A stretch of DNA of 42,638 nt. Origin: Candidatus Woesearchaeota archaeon (GTDB lineage Archaea; Nanobdellota; Nanobdellia; SCGC-AAA011-G17; ARS1403). A program made the position numbers and the translations under genes. This document shows, piece by piece, positions 22,599 to 30,596 of the stretch. The notes beneath the pieces are model-generated. The model was not told where the DNA came from, did not search any database, and saw only the letters and a program-made list of their open reading frames with translations. The first letter of the stretch is position 1; every line of letters begins with the position of its first letter. The stretch covers positions 1-42,638 of the forward strand of contig JACOZQ010000025.1 of assembly GCA_016181275.1 (NCBI GenBank), given 5' to 3'.

Positions 22599-24578
22599 TT
22601 AATCTATTAATTCACATTTAGGACAATACTCGTGCTCTCCTGAAAGATAACCATGGATTGGGCATATTGAAAACGTTGGTGTTAAAGTGAAATACGGCAG
22701 ATTAAAATTCTGAGCTATTTTTTTAACTAATAGTGGAACAGCTTCTTTATTAATTCTCTCTCCTAAGAATGCATGAAAAACAGTCCCTCCAGTATATTTT
22801 ATTTGCAATTCGTCCTGTAATTCCAAAGCATGAAATAAATCTGTAGTGTAACTAACTGGAAGGTGAGTTGAATTTGTATAATAATCCTTGAAACCATTTT
22901 TATTAGCTGTCATTATATTGCCAAATCTTTTTTTATCGATGCTGGCAAACCTATAAGTTGTTCCTTCTCCGGGTGTTGCTTCTAAATTATATATATTCCC
23001 TGTTTCTTCCTGGTACTCGGCTATTTTATTCCTCATGAAATCTAAAACCTTTAAAGCAAATTTTCTTCCTTTTTCACTTGCTATATTTTCGTTCATGAAA
23101 TTTAAAATTGATTCATTCATTCCTAATAATCCTATTGTTGAGAAATGATTATTCCAATATCTTTCATATCCATCATAAACATCTCTCATGTAAAATTTTG
23201 AATATGGATACAATCCTTTTTGTGTGAAATTTTCAAGGACTTTTCTTTTTATTTCCAGGGAATCTTTTGCAAGATCCATCATCTCATTCAATCTTGAAAA
23301 GAAATCTTCTTCATTGGAAGAGATATATCCTATTCTTGACATATTTATGGTTACTACTCCAATCGAGCCTGTTTTTGGATTTGCTCCAAACAAGCCGCCT
23401 CCTCTTTTTCTCAGCTCTTTATTGTCGAGTCTAAGCCTGCAACACATACTCCTAGCATCTTCAGGTTTCATATCAGAATTTACAAAATTTGAAAAATAAG
23501 GTATCCCGTATTTTGCAGTCATCTCCCATATCGGATCATGATCTTCATTTTCCCAGTCAAAATCTTTTGTTATATTATAAGTTGGAATTGGAAAAGTAAA
23601 AACTCTCCCTGAAGCATCTCCTTCCATCATTGCTTCTGCAAATGCCCTGTTTATCATGCTCATCTCTTTTTCAAAATCCTTGTATGTTTCTTCTTTTTCT
23701 TCTCCACCAATTATTACATGCTCATTCTTCATATAATCCGGAACTTTCAGATCCATTGTGATATTTGTAAATGGGCTTTGAAAACCAACTCGCGTCGGGA
23801 CAGACATATTAAAACAGAATTCCTGCATGCACTGCTTAACTTCTTTATAACTTAAATTATCATATCTAATAAAAGGTGCTAATAAAGTATCAAAATTTGA
23901 AAATGCCTGGGCTCCTGCAGCTTCTCCCTGCAATGTGTAGAAAAAATTAACTACTTGGCCGAGAGCTGTCCTAAAATGCTGAGCTGGTTTTGACTGAACC
24001 TTTCCCGGAACTCCTGTAAATCCCTTTAATAATAAATCCCTTAGATCCCAACCTACACAATACGGACCAAGAACACCTAAATCATGTATATGAAAATCAG
24101 CTCGCTCATGGGCTTTTCTTATTTTTTCAGGATAGATTCTTCCGAGCCAATAATTCTTAACTATTTTTTCAGTAATAAAATTGTTCAATCCTTGAAGAGA
24201 AAAGGCCATGTTAGCATTTTCCTTGACACTCCAATCTTTTTCTCCAATATAGTCTTCGACGACTTCAATCGTATCAAATACTGCCTTTATATCTCTTAAC
24301 TCCCTGTGGCTTTGCCTGTAAAGAATATAACTTTTTGCTGTTTTTGCATGTCCTTCTTCTATCAGAACTTTTTCAACAATATCCTGGACTTCTTCAACTG
24401 AAGGAGTGATGTCCTTAAATCTTTTTTCAATCTCTTCAACAACTAGATTTCCAAGAGATTCTGATCTTTTTCTATCTTCTCCGCCTACTGATTTGGCAGC
24501 TTTCCAGATAGCTGTAATAATTTTTTCCTTGTTAAAATCTACAACCCTTCCATCTCTTTTTCTTATCTTGTTTATCAT
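22599..24578 (-). CDS. nrdD: Anaerobic (class III) ribonucleoside-triphosphate reductase, catalytic chain without its glycyl-radical tail
   Basis: 659 residues: an ATP-cone regulatory domain (about 3-95, RKRDGRVVDFNKEKI), the ten-stranded catalytic barrel with AHERADFHIHDLG and the Cys-Cys region ARSMCCRLRL, and the C-terminal zinc site CPIHGYLSGEHEYCPKC. In complete NrdD the radical loop with RVxGY follows the zinc site, but here the chain ends after CELID. The radical peptide is the following gene. It makes deoxynucleotides anaerobically, reducing NTPs with formate or a thioredoxin/glutaredoxin, and shares a bidirectional promoter with the HxlR-type gene. Confidence 0.95.
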   Translation of the reverse strand: MINKIRKRDGRVVDFNKEKIITAIWKAAKSVGGEDRKRSESLGNLVVEEIEKRFKDITPSVEEVQDIVEKVLIEEGHAKTAKSYILYRQSHRELRDIKAVFDTIEVVEDYIGEKDWSVKENANMAFSLQGLNNFITEKIVKNYWLGRIYPEKIRKAHERADFHIHDLGVLGPYCVGWDLRDLLLKGFTGVPGKVQSKPAQHFRTALGQVVNFFYTLQGEAAGAQAFSNFDTLLAPFIRYDNLSYKEVKQCMQEFCFNMSVPTRVGFQSPFTNITMDLKVPDYMKNEHVIIGGEEKEETYKDFEKEMSMINRAFAEAMMEGDASGRVFTFPIPTYNITKDFDWENEDHDPIWEMTAKYGIPYFSNFVNSDMKPEDARSMCCRLRLDNKELRKRGGGLFGANPKTGSIGVVTINMSRIGYISSNEEDFFSRLNEMMDLAKDSLEIKRKVLENFTQKGLYPYSKFYMRDVYDGYERYWNNHFSTIGLLGMNESILNFMNENIASEKGRKFALKVLDFMRNKIAEYQEETGNIYNLEATPGEGTTYRFASIDKKRFGNIMTANKNGFKDYYTNSTHLPVSYTTDLFHALELQDELQIKYTGGTVFHAFLGERINKEAVPLLVKKIAQNFNLPYFTLTPTFSICPIHGYLSGEHEYCPKCELID

Positions 24579-24596
24579 CTCTTTAATTTTTAGGAA

Positions 24597-24608
24597 ACTT
24601 TTAAAAGT
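24597..24608. promoter_or_regulatory. Shared palindromic TATA element of nrdD and the HxlR-type gene
   Basis: ACTTTTAAAAGT is a perfect 12-bp palindrome and can serve as TATA box in both directions: its centre is about 24 nt from ATG 24578 of nrdD (minus) and about 41 nt from ATG 24644 (plus). It is the obvious place for the HxlR-type protein to act. Confidence 0.5.
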
Positions 24609-24643
24609 AAATAAAGATTATAGTTACTAACAGGAAAGTTGAA

Positions 24644-24985
24644 ATGAAAAAATGCAATGTATTGAGTTTCACTGGCTTGATGGGGAAAAAATGGACCTTT
24701 GTGATTCTCGAGCAGATAGCCTTAAACAAGGATGAGGGATTTAATTTCCTAACTAAAAAAATCAAAAATATAAGCCCGAAGATCTTATCTTCCAGATTAA
24801 AGGAGCTTGAGCTGGCTGAATTCTTGGATAAAGATATTGAGCAAAACCCCTTGAGAAGCCATTATAAATTGAGCAAAAAAGGAAAAGAAATTTATCAAAT
24901 ATTTAAATCTCTTAAATTGTGGAATTCAAAATACTCTGAAAACTGCTACAAAAAAGAATGTGCTAATTGCGAGCTACTTCAATAA
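24644..24985 (+). CDS. HxlR family winged-helix regulator
   Basis: 113 residues with the HxlR signature: GLMGKKWTFVILEQI, ISPKILSSRLKELE and HYKLSKKGKEI. Cys4 and a tail cluster (Cys101, Cys106, Cys109) could bind a metal or sense oxidants, as in related HypR/QorR proteins. The gene diverges from nrdD across 65 nt, so control of anaerobic dNTP synthesis is plausible. Ends overlap the carbamoyltransferase by 12 nt, convergent. Confidence 0.82.
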   Translation: MKKCNVLSFTGLMGKKWTFVILEQIALNKDEGFNFLTKKIKNISPKILSSRLKELELAEFLDKDIEQNPLRSHYKLSKKGKEIYQIFKSLKLWNSKYSENCYKKECANCELLQ

Positions 24986-25834
24986 TCTCAGTAAAATGCT
25001 TTTTTCTATATGCAATCTATTTTCAGCTTGATCGTAAACTAAACTTTGCCTTGAATCCATAACTTCATCTGTTACTTCCTCATTTCTAGAAGCTGGAAGG
25101 CAGTGCATAAACTTTGCATTACCTAAAAGTTTTTTATTGACCTGAAATTTTCTCAGCAGCTTTTTTCTTTTTGCATATTGTGATTTTTCAACATGATATG
25201 AATACCAAGTATCTGTATAAATTATATCTCCTTTAGCATCAGCTGGATTATATGAAAGAGAATATTTTCCTTGGATCTTTGGCTTGAGTTGCTTTGGACA
25301 GATAATTTTTAATTTTATTCCAACTTTTGGACAAGCATAAATCAATGAGGTTGTTATATTATTGTCAGCATCTCCGATGAAAGTCAATTTTATTCCATTT
25401 AATTTTCCAAATTTTTCTTTTATCGTCAACAAATCTCCTAAGATTTGGCAAGGATGAGAAAAATTCGTCAAACCATTAATTATTGGAACTGATGAATATC
25501 TTGATAGCTCCTCTAGCTGCTCGTGCTCATACAATCTTGCCATGATAATATTTACATATCTTGAAGTCACTTTTGAAAAATCCTTGATAGATTCTTTTTC
25601 TCCTAAAACAGAATGCGACAAGTCATAAAAAATAGCATGCCCACCTAATTGATACATTGCTATATCAAAGGATAGATGCGTTCTTAATGATGGTTTTGCA
25701 AAAAGCATGAGCAAAGTTTTTCTTGATAATTTTTTTGAAAATCTTTTAGGCCGTTTTTTTATTTTTTCTGCTAGCTTTATAAAATCTAGAATCTCTTCTT
25801 CTGAATAATTTTTCAATGTTAGTAAATGTTTCAT
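24974..25834 (-). CDS. Ornithine carbamoyltransferase-like enzyme
   Basis: 286 residues. Carbamoyl phosphate loop is KPSLRTHLSF (Ser49-His53; canonical STRTR/K), then GEKESIKDFSKVTSRYVN, NFSHPCQILGDLLT (His127 to Gln130) and HCLPA near residue 250. The SMG loop that binds ornithine reads DTWYSYHVE. These changes keep the carbamoyltransferase fold but leave substrate open: ornithine is the default, with another amine possible. Partner genes are carbamate kinase and class III aminotransferase in the same operon, the setting of catabolic citrulline-to-carbamoyl phosphate breakdown. ATGA overlap with the upstream gene. Confidence 0.85.
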   Translation of the reverse strand: MKHLLTLKNYSEEEILDFIKLAEKIKKRPKRFSKKLSRKTLLMLFAKPSLRTHLSFDIAMYQLGGHAIFYDLSHSVLGEKESIKDFSKVTSRYVNIIMARLYEHEQLEELSRYSSVPIINGLTNFSHPCQILGDLLTIKEKFGKLNGIKLTFIGDADNNITTSLIYACPKVGIKLKIICPKQLKPKIQGKYSLSYNPADAKGDIIYTDTWYSYHVEKSQYAKRKKLLRKFQVNKKLLGNAKFMHCLPASRNEEVTDEVMDSRQSLVYDQAENRLHIEKSILLRLLK

Positions 25835-27186
25835 GTTTTTTTCTTGATCTTAAAATTTTTTAATAATTTTCTCAAATCTAAATGAGAAACTTCGTCCAAT
25901 TCGTAATCGACATTTATAATGGGCTTGTTTATTCTTAACAATTTTGATAAATTAAAAGGACTGCCATCAATTACAAGATCACATCTCGCCTTGTTTATTG
26001 TATTTTCCAGGTCTTTAATCTGTTTATGGTTATAACCCATTGCCGGCAGAAGTTTTTTTAATCTTGGATATTTCTTGTACACATCTTTTATTGAGCCTAC
26101 TGCATATTTTTCAGCATCTACTATGTTTTTTGCCTTATATCTTTTAGCTGCTACTGTTCCTGCACCATATTCCATCTCTCCATGAGTTAATGTTGGACCA
26201 TCTTCTACTACCAAAACTTGTTTATTTTTAATCATCTCAGATTTATCAACAATTATTTTTGATTTAGCCATAATTACTTTTGCTTTTGGATTATATTGTT
26301 TTATATTTTCTAATACTGTTTTAATACCTTCTTTTGGAGCCGTATCAAGTTTATTCACAACAAAAACATCTGCCATTAAAAAGTTGGCTTCACCAGGATG
26401 ATATCTTAATTCATGTCCTGCTCTAAGAGGATCCACAACGACGATCAGCAAGTTTGGTTTATAAAAAGCTAAATCATTATTTCCTCCATCCCATACCACT
26501 ACTTCTGCTTCTTTTTCAGCTCTTTTTATTATCTTCTTATAATCAACTCCTGCATAAATAGGAATTCCTAAATTTATCCAAGGCTCATACTCTTCTCTTT
26601 CTTCTATTGTAACATCTGCTTTTTTTAGATCTTCATAATTAGCAAATCGTTGGACTTCTTCTTTTAACAAATCTCCATAGGGCATTGGATGTCTTATCGC
26701 AGCTACTTTATATCCCATATCTCTTAAAATAATTCCAATCTTTCTTGATGTCTGTGATTTCCCACTTCCTGTCCTAACTGCACATACTGCAATAATAGGA
26801 ATATTATTTTTTATCATTGTCGAGCTCGGTCCTAATAGATAAAAATCAGCTCCTGCTGCCAAGCACATTGAAGCCTTGTGCATTACATATTCATGAGAAA
26901 CATCTGAATAAGCGAAAACAACTTTATCCACTTTTAATTTCTTTATTAAGTGTGTGAACTGAGACTCAGGATAGAAAGGAATATTTTTTTTATATAATCT
27001 TCCTGCTAATTTTTGAGGAAAACTTCTTTTTTCTATTCCAGGAATTTGGTTTTGTGTAAATGCTACAACTTCATAATATGGATTGTCTTTGAAATACTGC
27101 AGGAAAACATGATACACGCGGAGTTCTCATAGAGATACTCTATCGCGACCTGCAGCTCCCATAATTAACACTCTTTTTTTCTTCAT
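25831..27186 (-). CDS. Cyclic 2,3-diphosphoglycerate synthase-like GTPase, interrupted near N-terminus
   Basis: From ATG 27186, with ribosome binding site GAGGTGA, the frame reads MKKKRVLIMGAAGRD (a Rossmann start), then nine extra codons including TGA at 27127-27129, then YHVFLQYFKDNPYYEVVAF and an uninterrupted 420 residues. The P-loop AVRTGSGKSQTSR and VVVDPLRAGHELRYHPGE are the cDPGS-family features. Relatives read GRDFHNFNVYF directly, so 27 nt look inserted in frame. A GTG at 27117 could reinitiate a chain lacking the first strand. The gene lies between carbamate kinase and carbamoyltransferase genes. Confidence 0.85.
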
Positions 27187-27230
27187 TATTCACCTCTTTG
27201 TTATTCTCTTTATTTTTGTTTTTTATAAAT

Positions 27231-27587
27231 TTATGGCTTTCTTTTTATCAATGACATTCCTAATATATCACATTTAACGCCAAAACAGCTTACTCTAACA
27301 TCTTTATCATTATATTTTCCAGCTAGTACTGAGAAGCCTAAAAATATGTCTGGTTGTTTTATCACCTCCTTAAATATATAGAAAGCTTCTTTTGGAACTA
27401 TGTGGATAAAATAACTATTTAGTCTGTTCTCTTCAGTTAGGATATAATGCTCTTTAAATTCTTTAACTCCTGGTTTGATTGGAACTTTATTATCTTGAAC
27501 ACGCGAAACTAATTGGGAGAATAATTTTTGGTATTTTGCTTTGTTTTTTACATCTAATTCTGAGAGTTCGTTTTTCCAAAAGTTCAT
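27231..27587 (-). CDS. Hypothetical protein, 118 residues
   Basis: No family recognised. Mixed alpha/beta composition, a short C-terminal VSCFGVKCDILGMSLI with two cysteines, no signal peptide or membrane segment. It lies between the RelE toxin and the cDPGS-like gene and may have come with the toxin cassette. The frame has typical local codon use. Confidence 0.5.
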   Translation of the reverse strand: MNFWKNELSELDVKNKAKYQKLFSQLVSRVQDNKVPIKPGVKEFKEHYILTEENRLNSYFIHIVPKEAFYIFKEVIKQPDIFLGFSVLAGKYNDKDVRVSCFGVKCDILGMSLIKRKP

Positions 27588-27619
27588 TTTATTATTGTAC
27601 CTTTTTTTATTTAAAGCTT

Positions 27620-27892
27620 TCAGTATATTTTATCATGATGGTCAAAATCTTCAAATAAAATAAAGTTATTTTCCTTATCAACCTTAAAGATTAAGACAAA
27701 ATGCTTGTCTATATGGACCCTCTTGAAATCTTTTAATTCACGTCTTAGGTTTTTATATCTCTCTATTGAATTTATGTCATTATTTACAATCTCTTTTACC
27801 TTTTCATTTATTATTTTAACCTTTTCTTTATCTTTCTTTAGAAGTTTCCTTATTTTTATTTTTAATTCGTCACTTAGATCAAAATCAAACAA
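27620..27892 (-). CDS. RelE/ParE-type toxin
   Basis: 90 residues starting at TTG 27892, one nt after the antitoxin stop. FDFDLSDELKIKIRKLLKKDKE, ERYKNLRRELKDFKRVHIDK and HFVLIFKVDKE followed by DFDHHDKIY follow the RelE/YoeB pattern of a basic ribosome-dependent RNase. A Tyr/His-rich end (FDHHDKIY) is where catalytic residues lie in relatives. Confidence 0.85.
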   Translation of the reverse strand: MFDFDLSDELKIKIRKLLKKDKEKVKIINEKVKEIVNNDINSIERYKNLRRELKDFKRVHIDKHFVLIFKVDKENNFILFEDFDHHDKIY

Positions 27893-27893
27893 T

Positions 27894-28148
27894 TTAAGAG
27901 ACCTCGCATAATTTATCCAACTCTTTTAGAGTCATTTTTCTGTTACCATATCTCCTAAGATGTTTTTTATCAATTTCTATTAGTTCTTTGATATATTCAT
28001 CTTTTGCTTCTTTTTCAACAATTTCCTCTCCGAACATATTAGTAAATTTGTTTAGGGCTTCAGATTTGTCTTTTAAGTCAAATTTTACTTTTATCATATT
28101 TAGAACTTTGTTTGTATACTCAGTTATATTTAATCTTGCAGCTATCAT
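27894..28148 (-). CDS. DUF2683-like antitoxin
   Basis: 84 residues: N-terminal AARLNITEYTNKVLNMIKVKFDLKDKSEALNKF, a ribbon-helix-helix-like module that would bind DNA and dimerise, followed by an acidic-basic helical tail (IDKKHLRRYGNRKMTLKELD). It stands before the toxin with a GGAGG site and its own TATA box; tandem repeats at the promoter suggest autoregulation. Confidence 0.78.
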   Translation of the reverse strand: MIAARLNITEYTNKVLNMIKVKFDLKDKSEALNKFTNMFGEEIVEKEAKDEYIKELIEIDKKHLRRYGNRKMTLKELDKLCEVS

Positions 28149-28162
28149 TTTGCCTCCTGTGA

Positions 28163-28201
28163 TTTTATGTGTATATGAAGTGCTTTTATGTGTATATAAA
28201 G
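28163..28201 (-). promoter_or_regulatory. Promoter with tandem 18-bp repeats before the RelE-type module
   Basis: TTTTATGTGTATATGAAG (28163-28180) and TTTTATGTGTATATAAAG (28184-28201) differ at one base and repeat with a period of 21 bp, about two helical turns, so both would face the same side of the DNA. The distal copy contains the minus-strand TATA box TTTATATA at 28193-28200. Likely operator pair for the antitoxin. Confidence 0.65.
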
Positions 28202-28205
28202 ATTT

Positions 28206-29120
28206 CTATCTAAGAATTATTGTCCCTTTCTTTCCTTCCAAAGCCTTCTGTAAATTTTCAGAAGAAGTAATTATAACTTTTTTTCCTTTATCTTCCAGAA
28301 AATTAATCGCCGCTTGTATTTTAGGTCCCATGCTACCTGGCGGAAAATGCCCTTGAAATTGTAATTCTTTTATTTTTTCCAAGGAAATTTCCTTTATTGG
28401 CTTTTGTTTTTTTGTTCCATAATTTAAATAAGCATATGGAACTGATGTTAACATAATCAGATAAGATGCCTTTATTGAAGAAGCTAAACAAGCTGAAGCC
28501 AGATCTTTATCAATAACTGCTTCAATTCCTTTTAATCTAGAATTTGTTTTTACAACAGGGATTCCTCCTCCACCCGCTGCTATTACTATGGTATCCTTTA
28601 TTAATTTTTTAATTGTCTTTTTTTCTATTATTTCAATAGGCTTTGGTGAAGAAACAACTCTTCTATATCCTCGATTAGAATCTTTTTTTATTTTATATTT
28701 ATTCTTTAATTTTTGAGCTTGGGATTTTGTGTAAAATGGGCCAATGAACTTAGTTGGATTTTTGAAAGCTGGATCATCTTTGGAAACTAAAACTTGAGTT
28801 AAAATGGTTGCAACATTTTTTTTATGATCTCTTAAAGAATTAATTAGCTGCTCTTCTAAAGGATAGCCGATTAAGCCCTGTGATTCAGCTCCTAAAATAT
28901 CTAAAGGCATAGGAGGAATTTTATTTTTTGCTATTTCATTTTGAAGGGCTAAATAACCGATTTCTGGACCATTTCCATGAGTTATAACAACTTGATTTTC
29001 TTTTATTATTCTAGACAAGTAATTAGAAGTTTTTTTAATATTTGAGATTAAAGTTTCATATTTTTGTTTTTCATTTTTTTGCAATAATGCATTTCCACCC
29101 AGAGCTATGACAATTTTCAT
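28206..29120 (-). CDS. arcC: Carbamate kinase
   Basis: 304 residues of the amino acid kinase fold: KIVIALGGNALLQ, THGNGPEIGYLALQ (canonical GNGPQVG), AAGGGGIPVV, and GSMGPKIQAAINFLE near the C-terminus. It converts carbamoyl phosphate and ADP to ATP, or the reverse. It directly abuts the aminotransferase (TAA followed by ATG) and ends just before the toxin promoter repeats. With the carbamoyltransferase it gives the ATP-making end of an arginine/citrulline breakdown route; no arginine deiminase is in the window. Confidence 0.93.
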   Translation of the reverse strand: MKIVIALGGNALLQKNEKQKYETLISNIKKTSNYLSRIIKENQVVITHGNGPEIGYLALQNEIAKNKIPPMPLDILGAESQGLIGYPLEEQLINSLRDHKKNVATILTQVLVSKDDPAFKNPTKFIGPFYTKSQAQKLKNKYKIKKDSNRGYRRVVSSPKPIEIIEKKTIKKLIKDTIVIAAGGGGIPVVKTNSRLKGIEAVIDKDLASACLASSIKASYLIMLTSVPYAYLNYGTKKQKPIKEISLEKIKELQFQGHFPPGSMGPKIQAAINFLEDKGKKVIITSSENLQKALEGKKGTIILR

Positions 29121-30398
29121 TTAGGTATGGCTTTCTCCGCATGTCAGATAATTACAAATTTTTCCTGTATGTTTAAATCCTGGCTTGTTGATTTTTTTAT
29201 TTACTGATTCAAAAATTTCCAATGCCTGATCAACTTCTTTTTCTGAAACAATATAAGGAGGGATAACTCGAATTCCTTTTTGACCACATCCTAATAAAAC
29301 TAAACCATTTTTTAATGCTTCAATAATGAAATTATTTCTTGTATCTTTATTTTTTAAATCGAATGCAAGCATCAATCCTTTGCCGCGAACGTTTTCAAAA
29401 TTTAAATCTTCTAAATTATTTTTTAGATAATTTCCAACATTGGAAATATGATTCAGCAATTTTTTCTTTTTTATTATTTCAATTGTCTTTAATCCGAGAG
29501 CTAAATCCAGAGTATGACCTCCACCCCATGTTGATGAGATGCTTCCTGATTCTACTGAAAATTTTTTACTTGCTACCGTAGCTCCAACTTGCAATGCTTT
29601 AGCTGAGCTCATCAAATCCGGCTGGATATTAAAATGCTGATGTGCCCACCATTTTCCTGTTCTTCCCATTCCTGACTGGACCTCGTCTAGAATTAATGGA
29701 ATGCCATATTGCTTCGTTATTTTTCTAATATCTTTGACTAATTTTTCAGGAGCTACATTATAACCCCCTTCTCCCTGGATTGTTTCCATCAAAACAAATG
29801 CTATACTAGAAGTGGAATTTTGCTTTATTATTTTTTTAAATTTCTCGATAGCATCTTCTGAAAATGGAAGTGTTTTATTTGGGACTGTAAAATAATTTAA
29901 TTTTTGAATTGGTTTTGAATGAGTGTAAGACAATGCTCCTAGAGTTCTTCCATGGAAATCATTTTGAAAAGAAATTCCAAATTTTGCTTTTTTCTGCTTC
30001 CTCATTGCTAACTTAATGCAGTTTTCAACAGCTTCAGCTCCTGAATTAATTAAAAAAGCCTGATTTAGATTTTTTGGAACTATTGTCATCAATTCTTCCA
30101 ATAAATCAGCATGCTCTTTTACATTGAAATCTTGTCCTGCATATTTTACGGGATGTTTTTTATAGCTTTTAATTACTTTATTCAGCCCTTTATTATTATA
30201 GCCAAGAGGATTAGAAGCTATCTGAGAAGCAAAATCCAAAAAGATATTTCCGTCTATGTCTTGGAAATAGCAACCATTTCCTTTTTTAGAATGAACATAA
30301 GGATAGGGATCTGAATAAGCGATGTTTAATTTTCTAATTTTTTTTATAATTATTTCTGATCCAGGTCCCGGCAGGCTTGTTTTTATTCTAGGTTTCAA
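29121..30398 (-). CDS. Class III PLP aminotransferase (ornithine/lysine type)
   Basis: 425 residues. TSLPGPGSEIIIKK start, INSGAEAVENCIK (119-131), LILDEVQSGMGRTGKW with Asp238, and the PLP lysine Lys267 in SSAKALQVGAT; SSTWGGGHTLDLAL is a later fold marker. It resembles archaeal ornithine aminotransferase/amino acid racemases and lysine 6-aminotransferases more than ArgD. The C-terminal HTGKICNYLTCGESHT is an unusual Cys-containing tail. First gene of the operon with carbamate kinase, so ornithine or a related diamine is a likely substrate. Confidence 0.87.
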   Translation of the reverse strand: MKPRIKTSLPGPGSEIIIKKIRKLNIAYSDPYPYVHSKKGNGCYFQDIDGNIFLDFASQIASNPLGYNNKGLNKVIKSYKKHPVKYAGQDFNVKEHADLLEELMTIVPKNLNQAFLINSGAEAVENCIKLAMRKQKKAKFGISFQNDFHGRTLGALSYTHSKPIQKLNYFTVPNKTLPFSEDAIEKFKKIIKQNSTSSIAFVLMETIQGEGGYNVAPEKLVKDIRKITKQYGIPLILDEVQSGMGRTGKWWAHQHFNIQPDLMSSAKALQVGATVASKKFSVESGSISSTWGGGHTLDLALGLKTIEIIKKKKLLNHISNVGNYLKNNLEDLNFENVRGKGLMLAFDLKNKDTRNNFIIEALKNGLVLLGCGQKGIRVIPPYIVSEKEVDQALEIFESVNKKINKPGFKHTGKICNYLTCGESHT

Positions 30399-30596
30399 AA
30401 TAATACACCCTTTCTTCTATGTTGTTTAATATATATTTAATTTTATGTTTTTTATAATTACTGATATATTTATATATTAATAAAGTAGATGATTGAATAG
30501 AGAGGTGATAAAATAATTTTTGTGTATGCTATTATGAATTGTTTACGATAAAGATACACTTACAATTAATTATTGCCTTCTAAAATAGTGATAACG

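Noticed and set aside
30500-30572. GAGGTGATAAA followed by a short GTG-started frame (possible leader peptide)
   Set aside because: The frame is only about nine codons (MYAIMNCLR), the spacing to GTG is long, and no gene directly depends on it; the 198-nt gap before 30597 otherwise holds only AT-rich promoter-like sequence.
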